From NCBI GenBank assembly GCA_029945495.1, contig JAQSCR010000389.1, positions 1-10,214 on the forward strand: DNA of 10,214 bases, in the 5' to 3' direction. This stretch comes from Pseudolabrys sp. (GTDB lineage Bacteria; Pseudomonadota; Alphaproteobacteria; Rhizobiales; Xanthobacteraceae). Under the pieces are notes generated by a model. It saw only the letters and a list, made by a program, of their open reading frames with translations, ran no database searches and was not told the DNA's origin. The position numbers were made by a program, and so were the translations under genes. Within the stretch, counting starts at the first letter, position 1. Each line of letters starts with the position of its first letter. Positions 1-6,338 of this stretch are shown here, in pieces.

Positions 1-2
1 TT

Positions 3-1223
3 CATCCCGGCAAGTTCTATGCGCTGCCGCAGGCGCCGCAGCAGTTCAAGCAGCTGATCATGGTGGCGGGCTTCGACCGTTACTTCCAGATCGCTCCATG
101 CTTCCGCGACGAGGACGCTCGCGCGGACCGCTCGCCCGGCGAATTCTATCAGCTCGATCTCGAGATGAGCTTCGTCACCCAGCAGGACGTGTTCGACGCC
201 GTCGAGCCGGTGATCCGCGGCATCTTCGAGGAGTTCGGTGGCGACAAGAAAGTGACGCCGAAGTTTCCGCTCATTCCCTACGCCGAGGCGCTGCGCAAAT
301 ACGGCACCGACAAGCCGGACCTGCGCAACCCGATCGAGATGCAGGATGTCAGCGAGACGTTCCGCGGCTCCGGTTTCAAGATTTTCGCGCGCATTCTCGA
401 AACCGCAGGCAACGCGGTCTGGGCCATTCCAGCGCCGACCGGCGGCAACCGTGCCTTCGCCGACCGCATGAATTCGTGGGCGCAGGGCGAAGGCCAGCCG
501 GGGCTGGGCTATATCTTCTGGCGCGAAGGCGAAGAGGGCGGCGCGGGTCCCTTGGCCAAGAACATCGGCCCGGAGCGGACCAAACAGATCGCCGATCAGC
601 TTGGCCTCAAAGTCGGCGACGCCTGCTTCTTCGTCGCCGGCAAGCCGAAGGACTTCGTCAAGTTTGCCGGAGCTGCGCGCACCAAGGTCGGCGAAGAACT
701 CAAGCTGATCGCGCAGGATCGTTTTGATCTGTGCTGGATCGTCGACTTCCCGATGTTCGAGTGGAGCGAGGAAGAGAAGAAGGTCGACTTCTCGCACAAC
801 CCGTTCTCCATGCCGAACATGGGCGTCGAGGAATTTTTAGCGCTCGATCCGGCCGATACCGAGAAGCTGCTGTCGATCAATGCGTTTCAGTATGACATCG
901 TCTGCAACGGCACTGAATTGTCATCCGGCGCGATCCGAAACCATCGCCCCGAGGTGATGGAAAAGGCCTTCGCCAAGGACGTACTCGAGGCTAAGTTCGG
1001 CGGTATGCTGAATGCGTTCCGGCTCGGCGCGCCGCCGCATGGCGGCATCGCGCCCGGCATCGACCGCATCGTCATGCTGCTGGCCGGCGAAGAAAACCTG
1101 CGCGAGGTTGTGCTGTTCCCGATGAACCAGAAGGCCGAAGACCTGCTGATGAGCGCGCCGTCGGAAGTCACGCCGAAGCAGCTCAAGGAACTGCATATCC
1201 GGTTGGAATTGCCGAAGAAGTAA
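3..1223 (+). CDS. aspS: Aspartyl-tRNA synthetase, bacterial type (5'-truncated by window edge)
   Basis: Class II aminoacyl-tRNA synthetase that charges tRNA with aspartate in the cytoplasm. The frame is open from base 3, so the ATG at 60 is an internal Met and the gene begins outside the window. About 406 residues remain of a family norm near 590. The N-terminal anticodon-binding OB fold and the first part of the catalytic core are missing. Visible are the HPGKFYALPQAPQQFKQL segment, class II motif 2 (FRDEDARADR, visible residues 34-43), the bacterial insertion (GAD) domain in the middle, and motif 3 (GAPPHGGIAPGIDR) near the C-terminus, followed by LFPMNQKAEDLL. The form 'IAPCFRDED' is the one I associate with alphaproteobacteria. 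Many such organisms lack AsnRS and use a non-discriminating AspRS with GatCAB, but specificity cannot be read here. The reading frame is intact. Confidence 0.97.
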   Translation, partial: HPGKFYALPQAPQQFKQLIMVAGFDRYFQIAPCFRDEDARADRSPGEFYQLDLEMSFVTQQDVFDAVEPVIRGIFEEFGGDKKVTPKFPLIPYAEALRKYGTDKPDLRNPIEMQDVSETFRGSGFKIFARILETAGNAVWAIPAPTGGNRAFADRMNSWAQGEGQPGLGYIFWREGEEGGAGPLAKNIGPERTKQIADQLGLKVGDACFFVAGKPKDFVKFAGAARTKVGEELKLIAQDRFDLCWIVDFPMFEWSEEEKKVDFSHNPFSMPNMGVEEFLALDPADTEKLLSINAFQYDIVCNGTELSSGAIRNHRPEVMEKAFAKDVLEAKFGGMLNAFRLGAPPHGGIAPGIDRIVMLLAGEENLREVVLFPMNQKAEDLLMSAPSEVTPKQLKELHIRLELPKK

Positions 1224-1230
1224 CGTCCTT

Positions 1231-1277
1231 GTCCCGGGCGCAGCGCAGCACGAAGTGGTGCGCTGCAGACCCGGGAC
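1231..1277. repeat. Imperfect palindromic repeat, unit 1
   Basis: A 47-base near-perfect inverted repeat. GTCCCGGG at 1231-1238 pairs with CCCGGGAC at 1270-1277, and an inner GCAGCGCA/TGCGCTGC stem closes on a GAA-containing loop. It starts 7 bases after the aspS stop codon. Short intergenic GTCCCGG...CCGGGAC palindromes are common in Bradyrhizobium-like genomes (from memory). Lying between convergent genes, it may help terminate aspS transcripts, although no T-run follows it. It may equally be a non-autonomous repeat family. Confidence 0.75.
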
Positions 1278-1302
1278 CTTTCCAAATTCCGAATTTGTAT
1301 CG

Positions 1303-1350
1303 GTCCCGGATCAGCGGTGCACCGCTAACGCGCTGCACCGCGTCCGGGAC
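1303..1350. repeat. Imperfect palindromic repeat, unit 2
   Basis: A second copy of the same class of element, 25 bases after unit 1. GTCCCGGA at 1303-1310 pairs with TCCGGGAC at 1343-1350, and inside it GCGGTGCA pairs with TGCACCGC. The outer arm motif matches unit 1, while the inner stem has diverged with compensatory changes. It ends 5 bases before the stop codon of the convergent pirin gene, so it could serve as the 3' hairpin of that gene's leftward transcript. The spacer between units holds a small AAATTCCGAATTT palindrome. Confidence 0.75.
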
Positions 1351-1355
1351 ATGAG

Positions 1356-2279
1356 TCACTTCTCCGGCAATGGAATGAATTCGATCTCGTCGCCCGGCAC
1401 CTTGCCAAAGTGGCCGGCCTTCCATTCCGCCTTGGCCTGCTCGATGCGCTCCTTGCGCGACGAGACAAAATTCCACCAGATATGGCGCGGGCCGTCCATC
1501 GGCGCGCCGCCGACACTGACGAAATGCGCATCGGTTGCGGCGGTGACGGTCAGCTTGTCGCCCGGCTTGAACACCAGCAGGCGGCCGGGTTCGAACTTGT
1601 CGCCGGCAATATCGACGGTGCCGTCGAGCACATAAAGCGCGCGTTCCTCATGATCGGCGTCGATCGGCAGCGTCGCCCCGGCATTGAGAAAGACGTCGCC
1701 GAAAATCGTCTCGTGCACCACCGGAACCGGCGAGGATGCGCCGTAGAGCGAACCGACGACGACGCGGACGGTCTTGCCGTTCTCCCGTATCATTGGGAAT
1801 TCCGACGTCTCGTGATGGGCAAAGCCGGCGTCCATTTCTTCCTTGGCTTGCGGCAAGGCCACCCACATCTGCAGGCCGTGAATGGGACTGCCGCTGGCGC
1901 GCAAGCCGCTGTCGGTGCGCTCCGAATGGACGATGCCGCGGCCGGCGGTCATCCAGTTCACTTCGCCCGGCTTGATCGCCAGCTCGGTGCCAAGGCTGTC
2001 GCGGTGCATGATCTCGCCGTCGAACAGATAGGTGACGGTGGCGAGCCCGATATGCGGGTGCGGCCGCACGTCGAGCCCGGTGCCGGCGCGAAATTCGGCC
2101 GGACCGAAGTGATCGAAAAAGATGAACGGCCCGACCATGCGCGAGCGCGCCGACGGCAGCGCGCGTCGCACCGAGAAGCCGTCGCCGAGGTCGACGGTGC
2201 GAGGTACGACGACATGGGCGATCGCTTCGCAGGCGTAAGCATCGCCCGCGTTCGGGTCCTTGCCGGGGAAGAAACTCAT
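1356..2279 (-). CDS. Pirin family protein (bicupin)
   Basis: A 307-residue cupin protein of the pirin family, close to the usual 280-300. The start at 2279 gives MSFFPGKDPNAGD and has a GGAG about 7 bases upstream. The frame stays open further upstream, but that extension is low-complexity Arg/Pro/Ser sequence and is not credible. The N-terminal cupin holds the metal-site signature: HPHIG, then the GEIMHRDSLG segment, and downstream a GIVHSERT motif supplying the other ligands. The C-terminal cupin is the more divergent half, as is usual. Pirins bind Fe(II) or another divalent metal. Some bacterial members have quercetin dioxygenase activity and others modulate metabolic enzymes or transcription; nothing here chooses between these. 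It is probably cytoplasmic, since no signal peptide is visible. It is convergent with aspS and divergent from the EAL gene, so it is probably monocistronic. Confidence 0.93.
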   Translation of the reverse strand: MSFFPGKDPNAGDAYACEAIAHVVVPRTVDLGDGFSVRRALPSARSRMVGPFIFFDHFGPAEFRAGTGLDVRPHPHIGLATVTYLFDGEIMHRDSLGTELAIKPGEVNWMTAGRGIVHSERTDSGLRASGSPIHGLQMWVALPQAKEEMDAGFAHHETSEFPMIRENGKTVRVVVGSLYGASSPVPVVHETIFGDVFLNAGATLPIDADHEERALYVLDGTVDIAGDKFEPGRLLVFKPGDKLTVTAATDAHFVSVGGAPMDGPRHIWWNFVSSRKERIEQAKAEWKAGHFGKVPGDEIEFIPLPEK

Positions 2280-2595
2280 GGGGCGGCTCCAGTGTGTCGT
2301 TCGAGGCGCGGTTCGATTTCTATATAAGGCCGGCGTTCCGGTATTGCGACACCGATGCCGCGCGAAGAAAGGCCAAGAATGTGTACGGATCGCGACACCG
2401 CGATATCGTCCGTTGGCCTGATTTTGGCACTGGCGTGCCCCGTTGCACCGGGGCTTTAAACCGCCGTTAACCATGGTGCCGCTCCGGCAGATTTTGCAGC
2501 AATTACAAGATGGCGCAGGTCTTCGTTTAAGCCGGTCTTTACGGGGCCATGGCTCACTACCCGGACACCAGTACGGGTGGGTGGCCGGGGCGAGA
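2280..2595. other. Divergent intergenic region between pirin and EAL genes
   Basis: A stretch of 316 bases with no convincing gene. The EAL frame is open back to a TTG at 2443 and an ATG at 2473, but the encoded extension is unlike a membrane protein N-terminus and neither codon has a well-placed ribosome site. It contains a TATATAA sequence near 2321 that could be a -10 for the leftward pirin gene, a GCGACACCG direct repeat (2346-2354 and 2392-2400), an ATCGCG-ACAC-CGCGAT hairpin near 2389-2404, and the hairpins at 2426-2454 listed separately. Promoters for both neighbours should lie here, but none matches the sigma70 consensus well. Confidence 0.5.
2426..2457 (+). promoter_or_regulatory. 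Two mutually exclusive leader hairpins, the second terminator-like
   Basis: GGCAC (2426-2430) pairs with GTGCC (2435-2439) around a TGGC loop. Overlapping it, GCCCCG (2437-2442) pairs perfectly with CGGGGC (2449-2454) around TTGCAC and is followed by TTTAAA. The shared bases 2437-2439 mean only one hairpin can form at a time. The layout resembles an anti-terminator/terminator leader ahead of the EAL gene, but the stems and the T-run are short, so the regulatory role is tentative. Confidence 0.3.
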
Positions 2596-4263
2596 ATGGG
2601 ACTGGGTGTGCGCGCATTCACGCGCCAGCATATTGTTGCGATCGCTGTCGGCGTTCTGGTTGCCGGCATGCCTTTGGTCGCGTTCAATTTCTGGCTCAGC
2701 GGCGTGATCGACCGACAGGGACAGGCGGAGACCGGGTCCGGGGCGCGGCGCATGATCGCGCTCGGCGAGTCGCGCGTCGGCGAGGTGATACGCGCGCTTG
2801 ACGATCTTGCCGGCCGCGGTGTGACGGGCTGCGAGCCGGGCAATTACGTCGCGATGCAGGCCGCCGCCTTCGTCACGGCGCCGATCAAGGAAGTGGCGAT
2901 TATCGGGCCCGGCGGCCGGACCTTGTGCACCCATTTCAATTTCTCGCTCGCCGCCGACGGTGCCGCCCATGCGGTCGCCATTGCGGCCGATCTCGATCCG
3001 GGGCAGCGCCGCGTCCTGTCGTCGAGCCCGCTTGAGGCCGGCAGCGGCTACTCGCTCGATGTCGTGCGCCTCGCCAGTGGCCAGAACATGGTGCGATTGC
3101 GCCGGCTCAGCGGCGAAGGGCCGAACCAGATCGCCGCTTTGATACCGGCCACGTTGTTCTTGCCGCAGGCGACGGCTAAAAGCGATCGGCTCTATTCCTA
3201 TGTGCAGATCGAGGCGCGTGACGGCGCCGTCATCGGCGAAATGGGCGAGCGCCCGAAAGATACCGCGGACGTGTTCACCGCGACGCTGCGATCGGTGAAA
3301 TACGGATTCACCGCCAAGGTCATGTCCCAGCGCGGCGGCACTGTCGCCGGTAACGTCGACCTGAAATGGCTCGGCCTGATCGTGACCGCCATCGTTATAC
3401 TGATCCTGATCGTCTTTGCCATGATGGTGCCGAAGCAGCTGCCGAACAATCCGGTCGCCGAACTGGAGCGTGCGCTCGCGGCCGGTGAGTTCGTGCCGTA
3501 CTATCAGCCGATCGTCGATATCCAGTCGGGCAAGCTGCGCGGTGCCGAAGTGCTGGTGCGCTGGCGCAAGGCGGACGGCACTTTGGTGTTGCCGGGCTCG
3601 TTCATTCCACTGGCGGAATCCAGCGGCCTGATCCGCGCCATGACTTTCGACCTGATGCGCCGGGTCTGCGTCGAAGCCGGCGCGGCGATCGGCCAGCGGC
3701 CGGCGCTGAAGGTCTCGTTCAATTTCGCCGGTGCTCTGTTCAGCGACGAGACCATCGTCCAGGACGTCAACAGGACCTTTGTCGGATCGCCGATCAAACT
3801 GTCCCAGGTGGTGCTCGAAGTCACCGAGCGCGACCCGATCGAAAACTTCACGCTGACGCGCCAGGTCATCGCCGCGTTGCAAGGCCTCGGCGTGCGGATC
3901 GCTATCGACGACGTCGGCACCGGCCACAGCGGCCTGTCCTATATGCTCAAGCTCGGCGTCGACATCATCAAGATCGACAAGATGTTCGTCGATGCCATCG
4001 GCACCGACCGCAACTCGACCACCATCGTCGAGACTTTGGTCGATCTCGCACACAACATGCGCATGGATGTGGTCGCCGAAGGCGTCGAGAATTTCGAGCA
4101 GGTTATGCATCTGCGCAATCTCGGCGTCCGCTCGGCGCAGGGCTATGTGTTCGCGCCGCCGTTGCCAGGCAGTTCGTTCCTGCAACTGGTCGAGGCGATG
4201 GATACGCTCGGCACTGAGGGCGGCGAGCAGTCGGAGCTGTCCGATCAGGTCGCCGCCGCCTGA
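2596..4263 (+). CDS. Membrane c-di-GMP phosphodiesterase, CSS-like periplasmic sensor plus EAL domain
   Basis: A 555-residue protein from the ATG at 2596, chosen because it places a transmembrane helix at residues 12-33; the ribosome site is weak. A periplasmic region of about 220 residues follows, then TM2 at about 258-279, then a cytoplasmic EAL domain to the C-terminus. The EAL domain hydrolyses cyclic di-GMP to pGpG. Metal and catalytic positions look intact: E318 in EVLVR, N376, E408/E411 in LEVTE, the D438-D439 pair in IDDVGTG, K459 in IIKID, E495/E498 in AEGVE, and Q515 in QGY. The signature is EVL rather than EAL, a mild substitution that keeps the Glu. C79 and C111 in the periplasmic part are 32 residues apart, like the regulatory disulfide pair of CSS-motif enzymes such as E. 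coli PdeC, although the CSS triplet reads CTH. There is no GGDEF domain, so a dedicated phosphodiesterase with redox-sensitive input is likely. Confidence 0.93.
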   Translation: MGLGVRAFTRQHIVAIAVGVLVAGMPLVAFNFWLSGVIDRQGQAETGSGARRMIALGESRVGEVIRALDDLAGRGVTGCEPGNYVAMQAAAFVTAPIKEVAIIGPGGRTLCTHFNFSLAADGAAHAVAIAADLDPGQRRVLSSSPLEAGSGYSLDVVRLASGQNMVRLRRLSGEGPNQIAALIPATLFLPQATAKSDRLYSYVQIEARDGAVIGEMGERPKDTADVFTATLRSVKYGFTAKVMSQRGGTVAGNVDLKWLGLIVTAIVILILIVFAMMVPKQLPNNPVAELERALAAGEFVPYYQPIVDIQSGKLRGAEVLVRWRKADGTLVLPGSFIPLAESSGLIRAMTFDLMRRVCVEAGAAIGQRPALKVSFNFAGALFSDETIVQDVNRTFVGSPIKLSQVVLEVTERDPIENFTLTRQVIAALQGLGVRIAIDDVGTGHSGLSYMLKLGVDIIKIDKMFVDAIGTDRNSTTIVETLVDLAHNMRMDVVAEGVENFEQVMHLRNLGVRSAQGYVFAPPLPGSSFLQLVEAMDTLGTEGGEQSELSDQVAAA

Positions 4264-4308
4264 GTGCGGTGCGCGCCGTTCCGCCGGCTGCAATCCCGAC
4301 CCGCCAAA

Positions 4309-4337
4309 TTGAAAAGTTCCGCCGGTTCCGGTATGAA
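4309..4337 (+). promoter_or_regulatory. Sigma70-type promoter for the glycine-zipper gene
   Basis: TTGAAA (4309-4314) and TATGAA (4332-4337) are separated by exactly 17 bases, close to TTGACA/TATAAT. The predicted transcript start near 4344 leaves a leader of about 26 bases carrying the strong ribosome site of the gene at 4370. Confidence 0.6.
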
Positions 4338-4369
4338 GGGCTCCGGTTAGCGAACAGGGGGGAATGCTT

Positions 4370-4681
4370 ATGATTCGGATTCTGACGGCGATGGCAACGG
4401 TCGCCATGGTGGCGCTGGTGCCGGTTGGCCAGGCGTCGGCGCAGAACAACACGCTGGGCGGCGCTATTATCGGTGGCGGCGTCGGCGCCATCATTGGCGG
4501 CGCGGCGACTGGCGACGCCGGCGGTGCCATTGCCGGCGGTATCATCGGCGCGGCCGCGGGCGCGGCGCTCGGATCGCAGATGGAGCCGCGGCGTCGGGGT
4601 TATTATTGGTACAAGGGACGTTGCTGGGTTCGGCGCAGCAACGGCAATTATTATCGCGTGTCCAGCCGCAATTGCGGCTAG
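4370..4681 (+). CDS. Secreted glycine-zipper protein with C-terminal aromatic/Cys tail
   Basis: A 103-residue exported protein of unknown function. An ATG lies at 4364, but the AGGGGGGA ribosome site (about 4356-4363) abuts it and sits about 6 bases from the ATG at 4370, so 4370 is preferred. Residues 1-24 form a Sec signal peptide ending ASA|Q. Residues 29-69 are a glycine zipper with repeated GxxxG spacing (GGAIIGGGVGAIIGG and GGAIAGGIIGAAAG), the pattern of Gly-zipper outer-membrane or membrane-inserting proteins. The tail is Tyr/Arg-rich with two cysteines (GRCW and NCG at the end) that could form a disulfide. It has its own sigma70-type promoter and follows the EAL gene by about 100 bases, so it is probably transcribed alone. 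A periplasmic or outer-membrane location is inferred. Confidence 0.88.
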   Translation: MIRILTAMATVAMVALVPVGQASAQNNTLGGAIIGGGVGAIIGGAATGDAGGAIAGGIIGAAAGAALGSQMEPRRRGYYWYKGRCWVRRSNGNYYRVSSRNCG

Positions 4682-4700
4682 TGCGTCGCAGCCGCCCACG

Positions 4701-4725
4701 AAAAAGGGTGGCCTCGCGGCCACCC
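4701..4725 (-). terminator. Intrinsic terminator for the leftward glutathione peroxidase gene
   Basis: A perfect 8-bp stem, GGGTGGCC (4706-4713) with GGCCACCC (4718-4725), closes on a four-base loop. On the minus strand the hairpin is followed by TTTTT (complement of the A-run 4701-4705), which is textbook for a leftward Rho-independent terminator. The leftward gene ends about 170 bases earlier at 4895. The hairpin could also stop rightward transcripts from 4370-4681, without a T-run. Confidence 0.65.
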
Positions 4726-4758
4726 AGTTCGAACGCCACGCGGGAGGAACTTCGCAAC

Positions 4759-4785
4759 GGGCTGGCCCGACAACCGGGCCGGCCC
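4759..4785 (+). terminator. GC-rich hairpin, possible terminator
   Basis: GGGCTGGCCCG (4759-4769) pairs with CGGGCCGGCCC (4775-4785), an 11-bp stem with one G-T wobble and a 5-base loop, followed by GCGTGACTTAATTT. The stem is strong, but the T-rich tail is short and interrupted. It lies in the 213-base gap between convergent genes and may back up the hairpin at 4706-4725. Confidence 0.4.
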
Positions 4786-4894
4786 GCGTGACTTAATTTC
4801 AATCACAGTGCGACACGGACGTCGCGATTCGTCAATAATTATCTGTGGAATTCCGCGGCTGTGCCGGGCGCATCCCTATTAGGCTACCGACAAA

Positions 4895-5464
4895 CTACGC
4901 GGCGCCCAGTTCGGTTTCGATGGCGACGATGACGCTTGGGTCGGATGGCTCGGTGGCCGATGTGAATCCGGCCTTGAGATGGCCGTCGCGGCCGACCAGA
5001 TATTTGTGAAAATTCCAGCGCGGCGCGTCATGCGGTCGCTCGAGCGCGGCCCAGCGGTAGAACGGGTGCGCGCCGGCGCCTTTGACAATCGCCTTCTCGG
5101 TCAGCGGGAAGGTGACGCGGTAGTCGTCATGCGCAGTCTTGCCGATGTCGCTGGCGTTGCCCGGTTCCTGACCGCCGAAATCGTTCGACGGCACGCCAAG
5201 AACCATCAGCCCCTTGTCGCGATAGCGCGTCCACAGCGCCTGCAGTCCGGCATATTGCGGCGTGTAGCCGCAGAGCGAGGCGGTGTTGACCACCAGGATC
5301 GGCCGTCCGGCATAAGCCGACAGCGCGATGTCGCTGCCGTCCAGGCCCTTGAAGGTGAATGCATAGGCGGTCATGTGGCTCATGCCGGCGATTTGCGCCG
5401 CCGCGCATACCGGGCTTGCCAGCAGCGCAGCGCCTGCGACCAAGAGATGCCGTCGATCGATCAT
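4895..5464 (-). CDS. Exported glutathione peroxidase family protein, single-cysteine type
   Basis: A 189-residue thioredoxin-fold peroxidase; the family reduces H2O2 or lipid hydroperoxides using glutathione or thioredoxin. The start at 5464 gives an N-terminus with R4-R5-H-L-L before a hydrophobic stretch and a CAAA|Q cleavage site, consistent with a signal peptide and possibly a Tat signal. The catalytic tetrad is present: peroxidatic C65 (NTASLCGYTPQY), Q99 (FGGQEPG), W150 and N151 (RWNFHKYLVGRDG). The second cysteine of the usual FPCNQFGGQEP region is Ser (VPSNDFGGQEP), and the resolving cysteine of thioredoxin-dependent members is absent, so the predicted mature enzyme has one cysteine. 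A small exogenous thiol must resolve its sulfenic acid. No clear ribosome site precedes the ATG. It is divergent from the DoxX gene. Confidence 0.93.
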   Translation of the reverse strand: MIDRRHLLVAGAALLASPVCAAAQIAGMSHMTAYAFTFKGLDGSDIALSAYAGRPILVVNTASLCGYTPQYAGLQALWTRYRDKGLMVLGVPSNDFGGQEPGNASDIGKTAHDDYRVTFPLTEKAIVKGAGAHPFYRWAALERPHDAPRWNFHKYLVGRDGHLKAGFTSATEPSDPSVIVAIETELGAA

Positions 5465-5908
5465 GCCGCGATCATAGCCGACGGCGGTGCGCCGGTCGCA
5501 CACGTTTGTTTGAACATGGGGCCGTTTAAGCGGGGCGGGCGGTAACGAGGTGCGGCGCGCCGCCGCGCGCGAGCGCACCGGGGCGGCAATGAATAATTTC
5601 AGGCCGCTCTTGGTTGCAGCGAAAGGAGCCGGCTTAACGCTTTTGCGCCGCCTGGTTGCGTGTTGGGGCGTGGGCGCGTGCGTCCAGGCCGGGCTCCTTT
5701 CTTGCGCAAGGCGTGATCAACCCGAAATCCACTTGCCGCGGCGGGAATGGTTCATCCGCTCGGGCATTTCGGCATCACGCGTCACGCTGCCGCAATTCGA
5801 ACATTGAGCAACGATAGCGCAACAGCCAAGACAATGAAGCAGCAAGGCTGACGTAATAAGCGAGAAGTGATTCGCGCCAGCCTTGGCAATCCGTGGAGAT
5901 TCGGAAAC
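5465..5908. other. Gene-poor region between glutathione peroxidase and DoxX genes
   Basis: 444 bases with no gene I can defend. An open frame at 5550-5807 (+) has no ribosome site and an Arg/Leu/Cys-rich product without recognisable motifs. On the minus strand TATGAT lies about 6 bases before the peroxidase ATG and could be its -10. The region contains a nested inverted-repeat structure at 5614-5709. The DoxX frame extends upstream to a GTG at 5867, but the better-supported start is 5909. Confidence 0.5.
5614..5709. repeat. Nested inverted-repeat element, candidate structured RNA
   Basis: Three co-linear complementary arm pairs: TTGC (5614-5617) with GCAA (5706-5709); GAAAGGAGCC (5621-5630) with GGCTCCTTTC (5692-5701), a perfect 10-bp stem; and GCCTGG (5650-5655) with CCAGGC (5684-5689). 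They can form together as one elongated hairpin of about 96 bases. The element lies about 200 bases upstream of the DoxX start and about 150 bases from the peroxidase start. I do not recognise it as a known riboswitch or sRNA. It could be a small RNA, a leader structure or a repeat remnant. Confidence 0.4.
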
Positions 5909-6331
5909 GTGCAGAGTGATCGAACACGTGCTGGTGGCATCGGACAGACCGCCGCGCAATGGGCCCCTTACATCTTGTCGATCCTGCGCATCGTGGTCGC
6001 GCTGCTGTTTTTCGAACACGGCACGTCACGGCTGTTCGGATTTCCGTCGCCGCTGCCGCCGCCGGCATTCTTGAGTATGTACTGGTTTGCCGGCGCGATC
6101 GAACTGGTCGGCGGCGCACTGCTGCTGCTCGGAATCTGCGTGCGGCCGGTGGCCTTCATCATGTCCGGCGAGATGGCTTTCGCCTATTTCGTCAGCCACG
6201 CGCCGGCGGGCTTCTTCCCCATTCTCAATCGGGGCGATGGCGCGATCTTGTATTGCTTCGTATTTTTCTACATCGCCTTCGCCGGCGGTGGGCCGTGGAG
6301 CCTCGGTGCGCTATGGGGCAAACGGACGTAA
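5909..6331 (+). CDS. DoxX family membrane protein
   Basis: A 140-residue integral membrane protein. The GTG at 5909 is chosen because GGAG (5895-5898) lies about 10 bases before it; an upstream GTG at 5867 would add 14 residues with a weak ribosome site. Four hydrophobic segments are visible: ILSILRIVVALLFF, WFAGAIELVGGALLLLGI, the RPVAFIMSGEMAFAYF region, and ILYCFVFFYIAFAGGG. The DoxX/SURF4-like features are the FFEHGTSRLFGFP segment after TM1 and the IELVGG motif of TM2. DoxX proteins are inner-membrane components often linked to thiol-redox or respiratory functions (for example with SseA and SodA in mycobacteria), but the activity of this copy is unknown. It is convergent with the 50-aa gene, 7 bases apart, so it is probably a single-gene transcript. 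Confidence 0.9.
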   Translation: MQSDRTRAGGIGQTAAQWAPYILSILRIVVALLFFEHGTSRLFGFPSPLPPPAFLSMYWFAGAIELVGGALLLLGICVRPVAFIMSGEMAFAYFVSHAPAGFFPILNRGDGAILYCFVFFYIAFAGGGPWSLGALWGKRT

Positions 6332-6338
6332 GCGACCG

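Noticed and set aside
98..727. 209-codon open frame inside aspS
   Set aside because: An Arg-rich out-of-frame shadow of a fully conserved AspRS catalytic region.
2346..2400. GCGACACCG direct repeat 46 bases apart
   Set aside because: Only 9 bases, in GC-rich sequence, with no matching context; too short to call an operator or attachment site.
2443..2595. N-terminal extension of the EAL protein from TTG 2443 or ATG 2473
   Set aside because: The TTG lies in the loop of a hairpin and neither start has a well-placed ribosome site. The ATG at 2596 immediately precedes the first transmembrane helix.
2280..2843. Upstream extension of the pirin frame
   Set aside because: The added residues are low-complexity and overlap the start of the EAL gene. 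The start at 2279 has a ribosome site and the usual pirin N-terminus.
2557..4545. 662-codon open frame on the minus strand opposite the EAL gene
   Set aside because: It is antisense to a clear EAL protein, is rich in Arg/His/Asp/Ala typical of GC-rich shadow frames, and has no domain. It also runs across the promoter and start of the glycine-zipper gene.
4746..4770. GGAAC at 4746-4750 as a further EcfG promoter
   Set aside because: No CGTT at 16-17 bases downstream. Other GGAAC/GTTCC occurrences in the window fail the same test.
5550..5807. 85-codon open frame in the peroxidase-DoxX gap
   Set aside because: No ribosome site, an unstructured Arg/Leu/Cys-rich product, and its bases are better explained by the inverted-repeat element.
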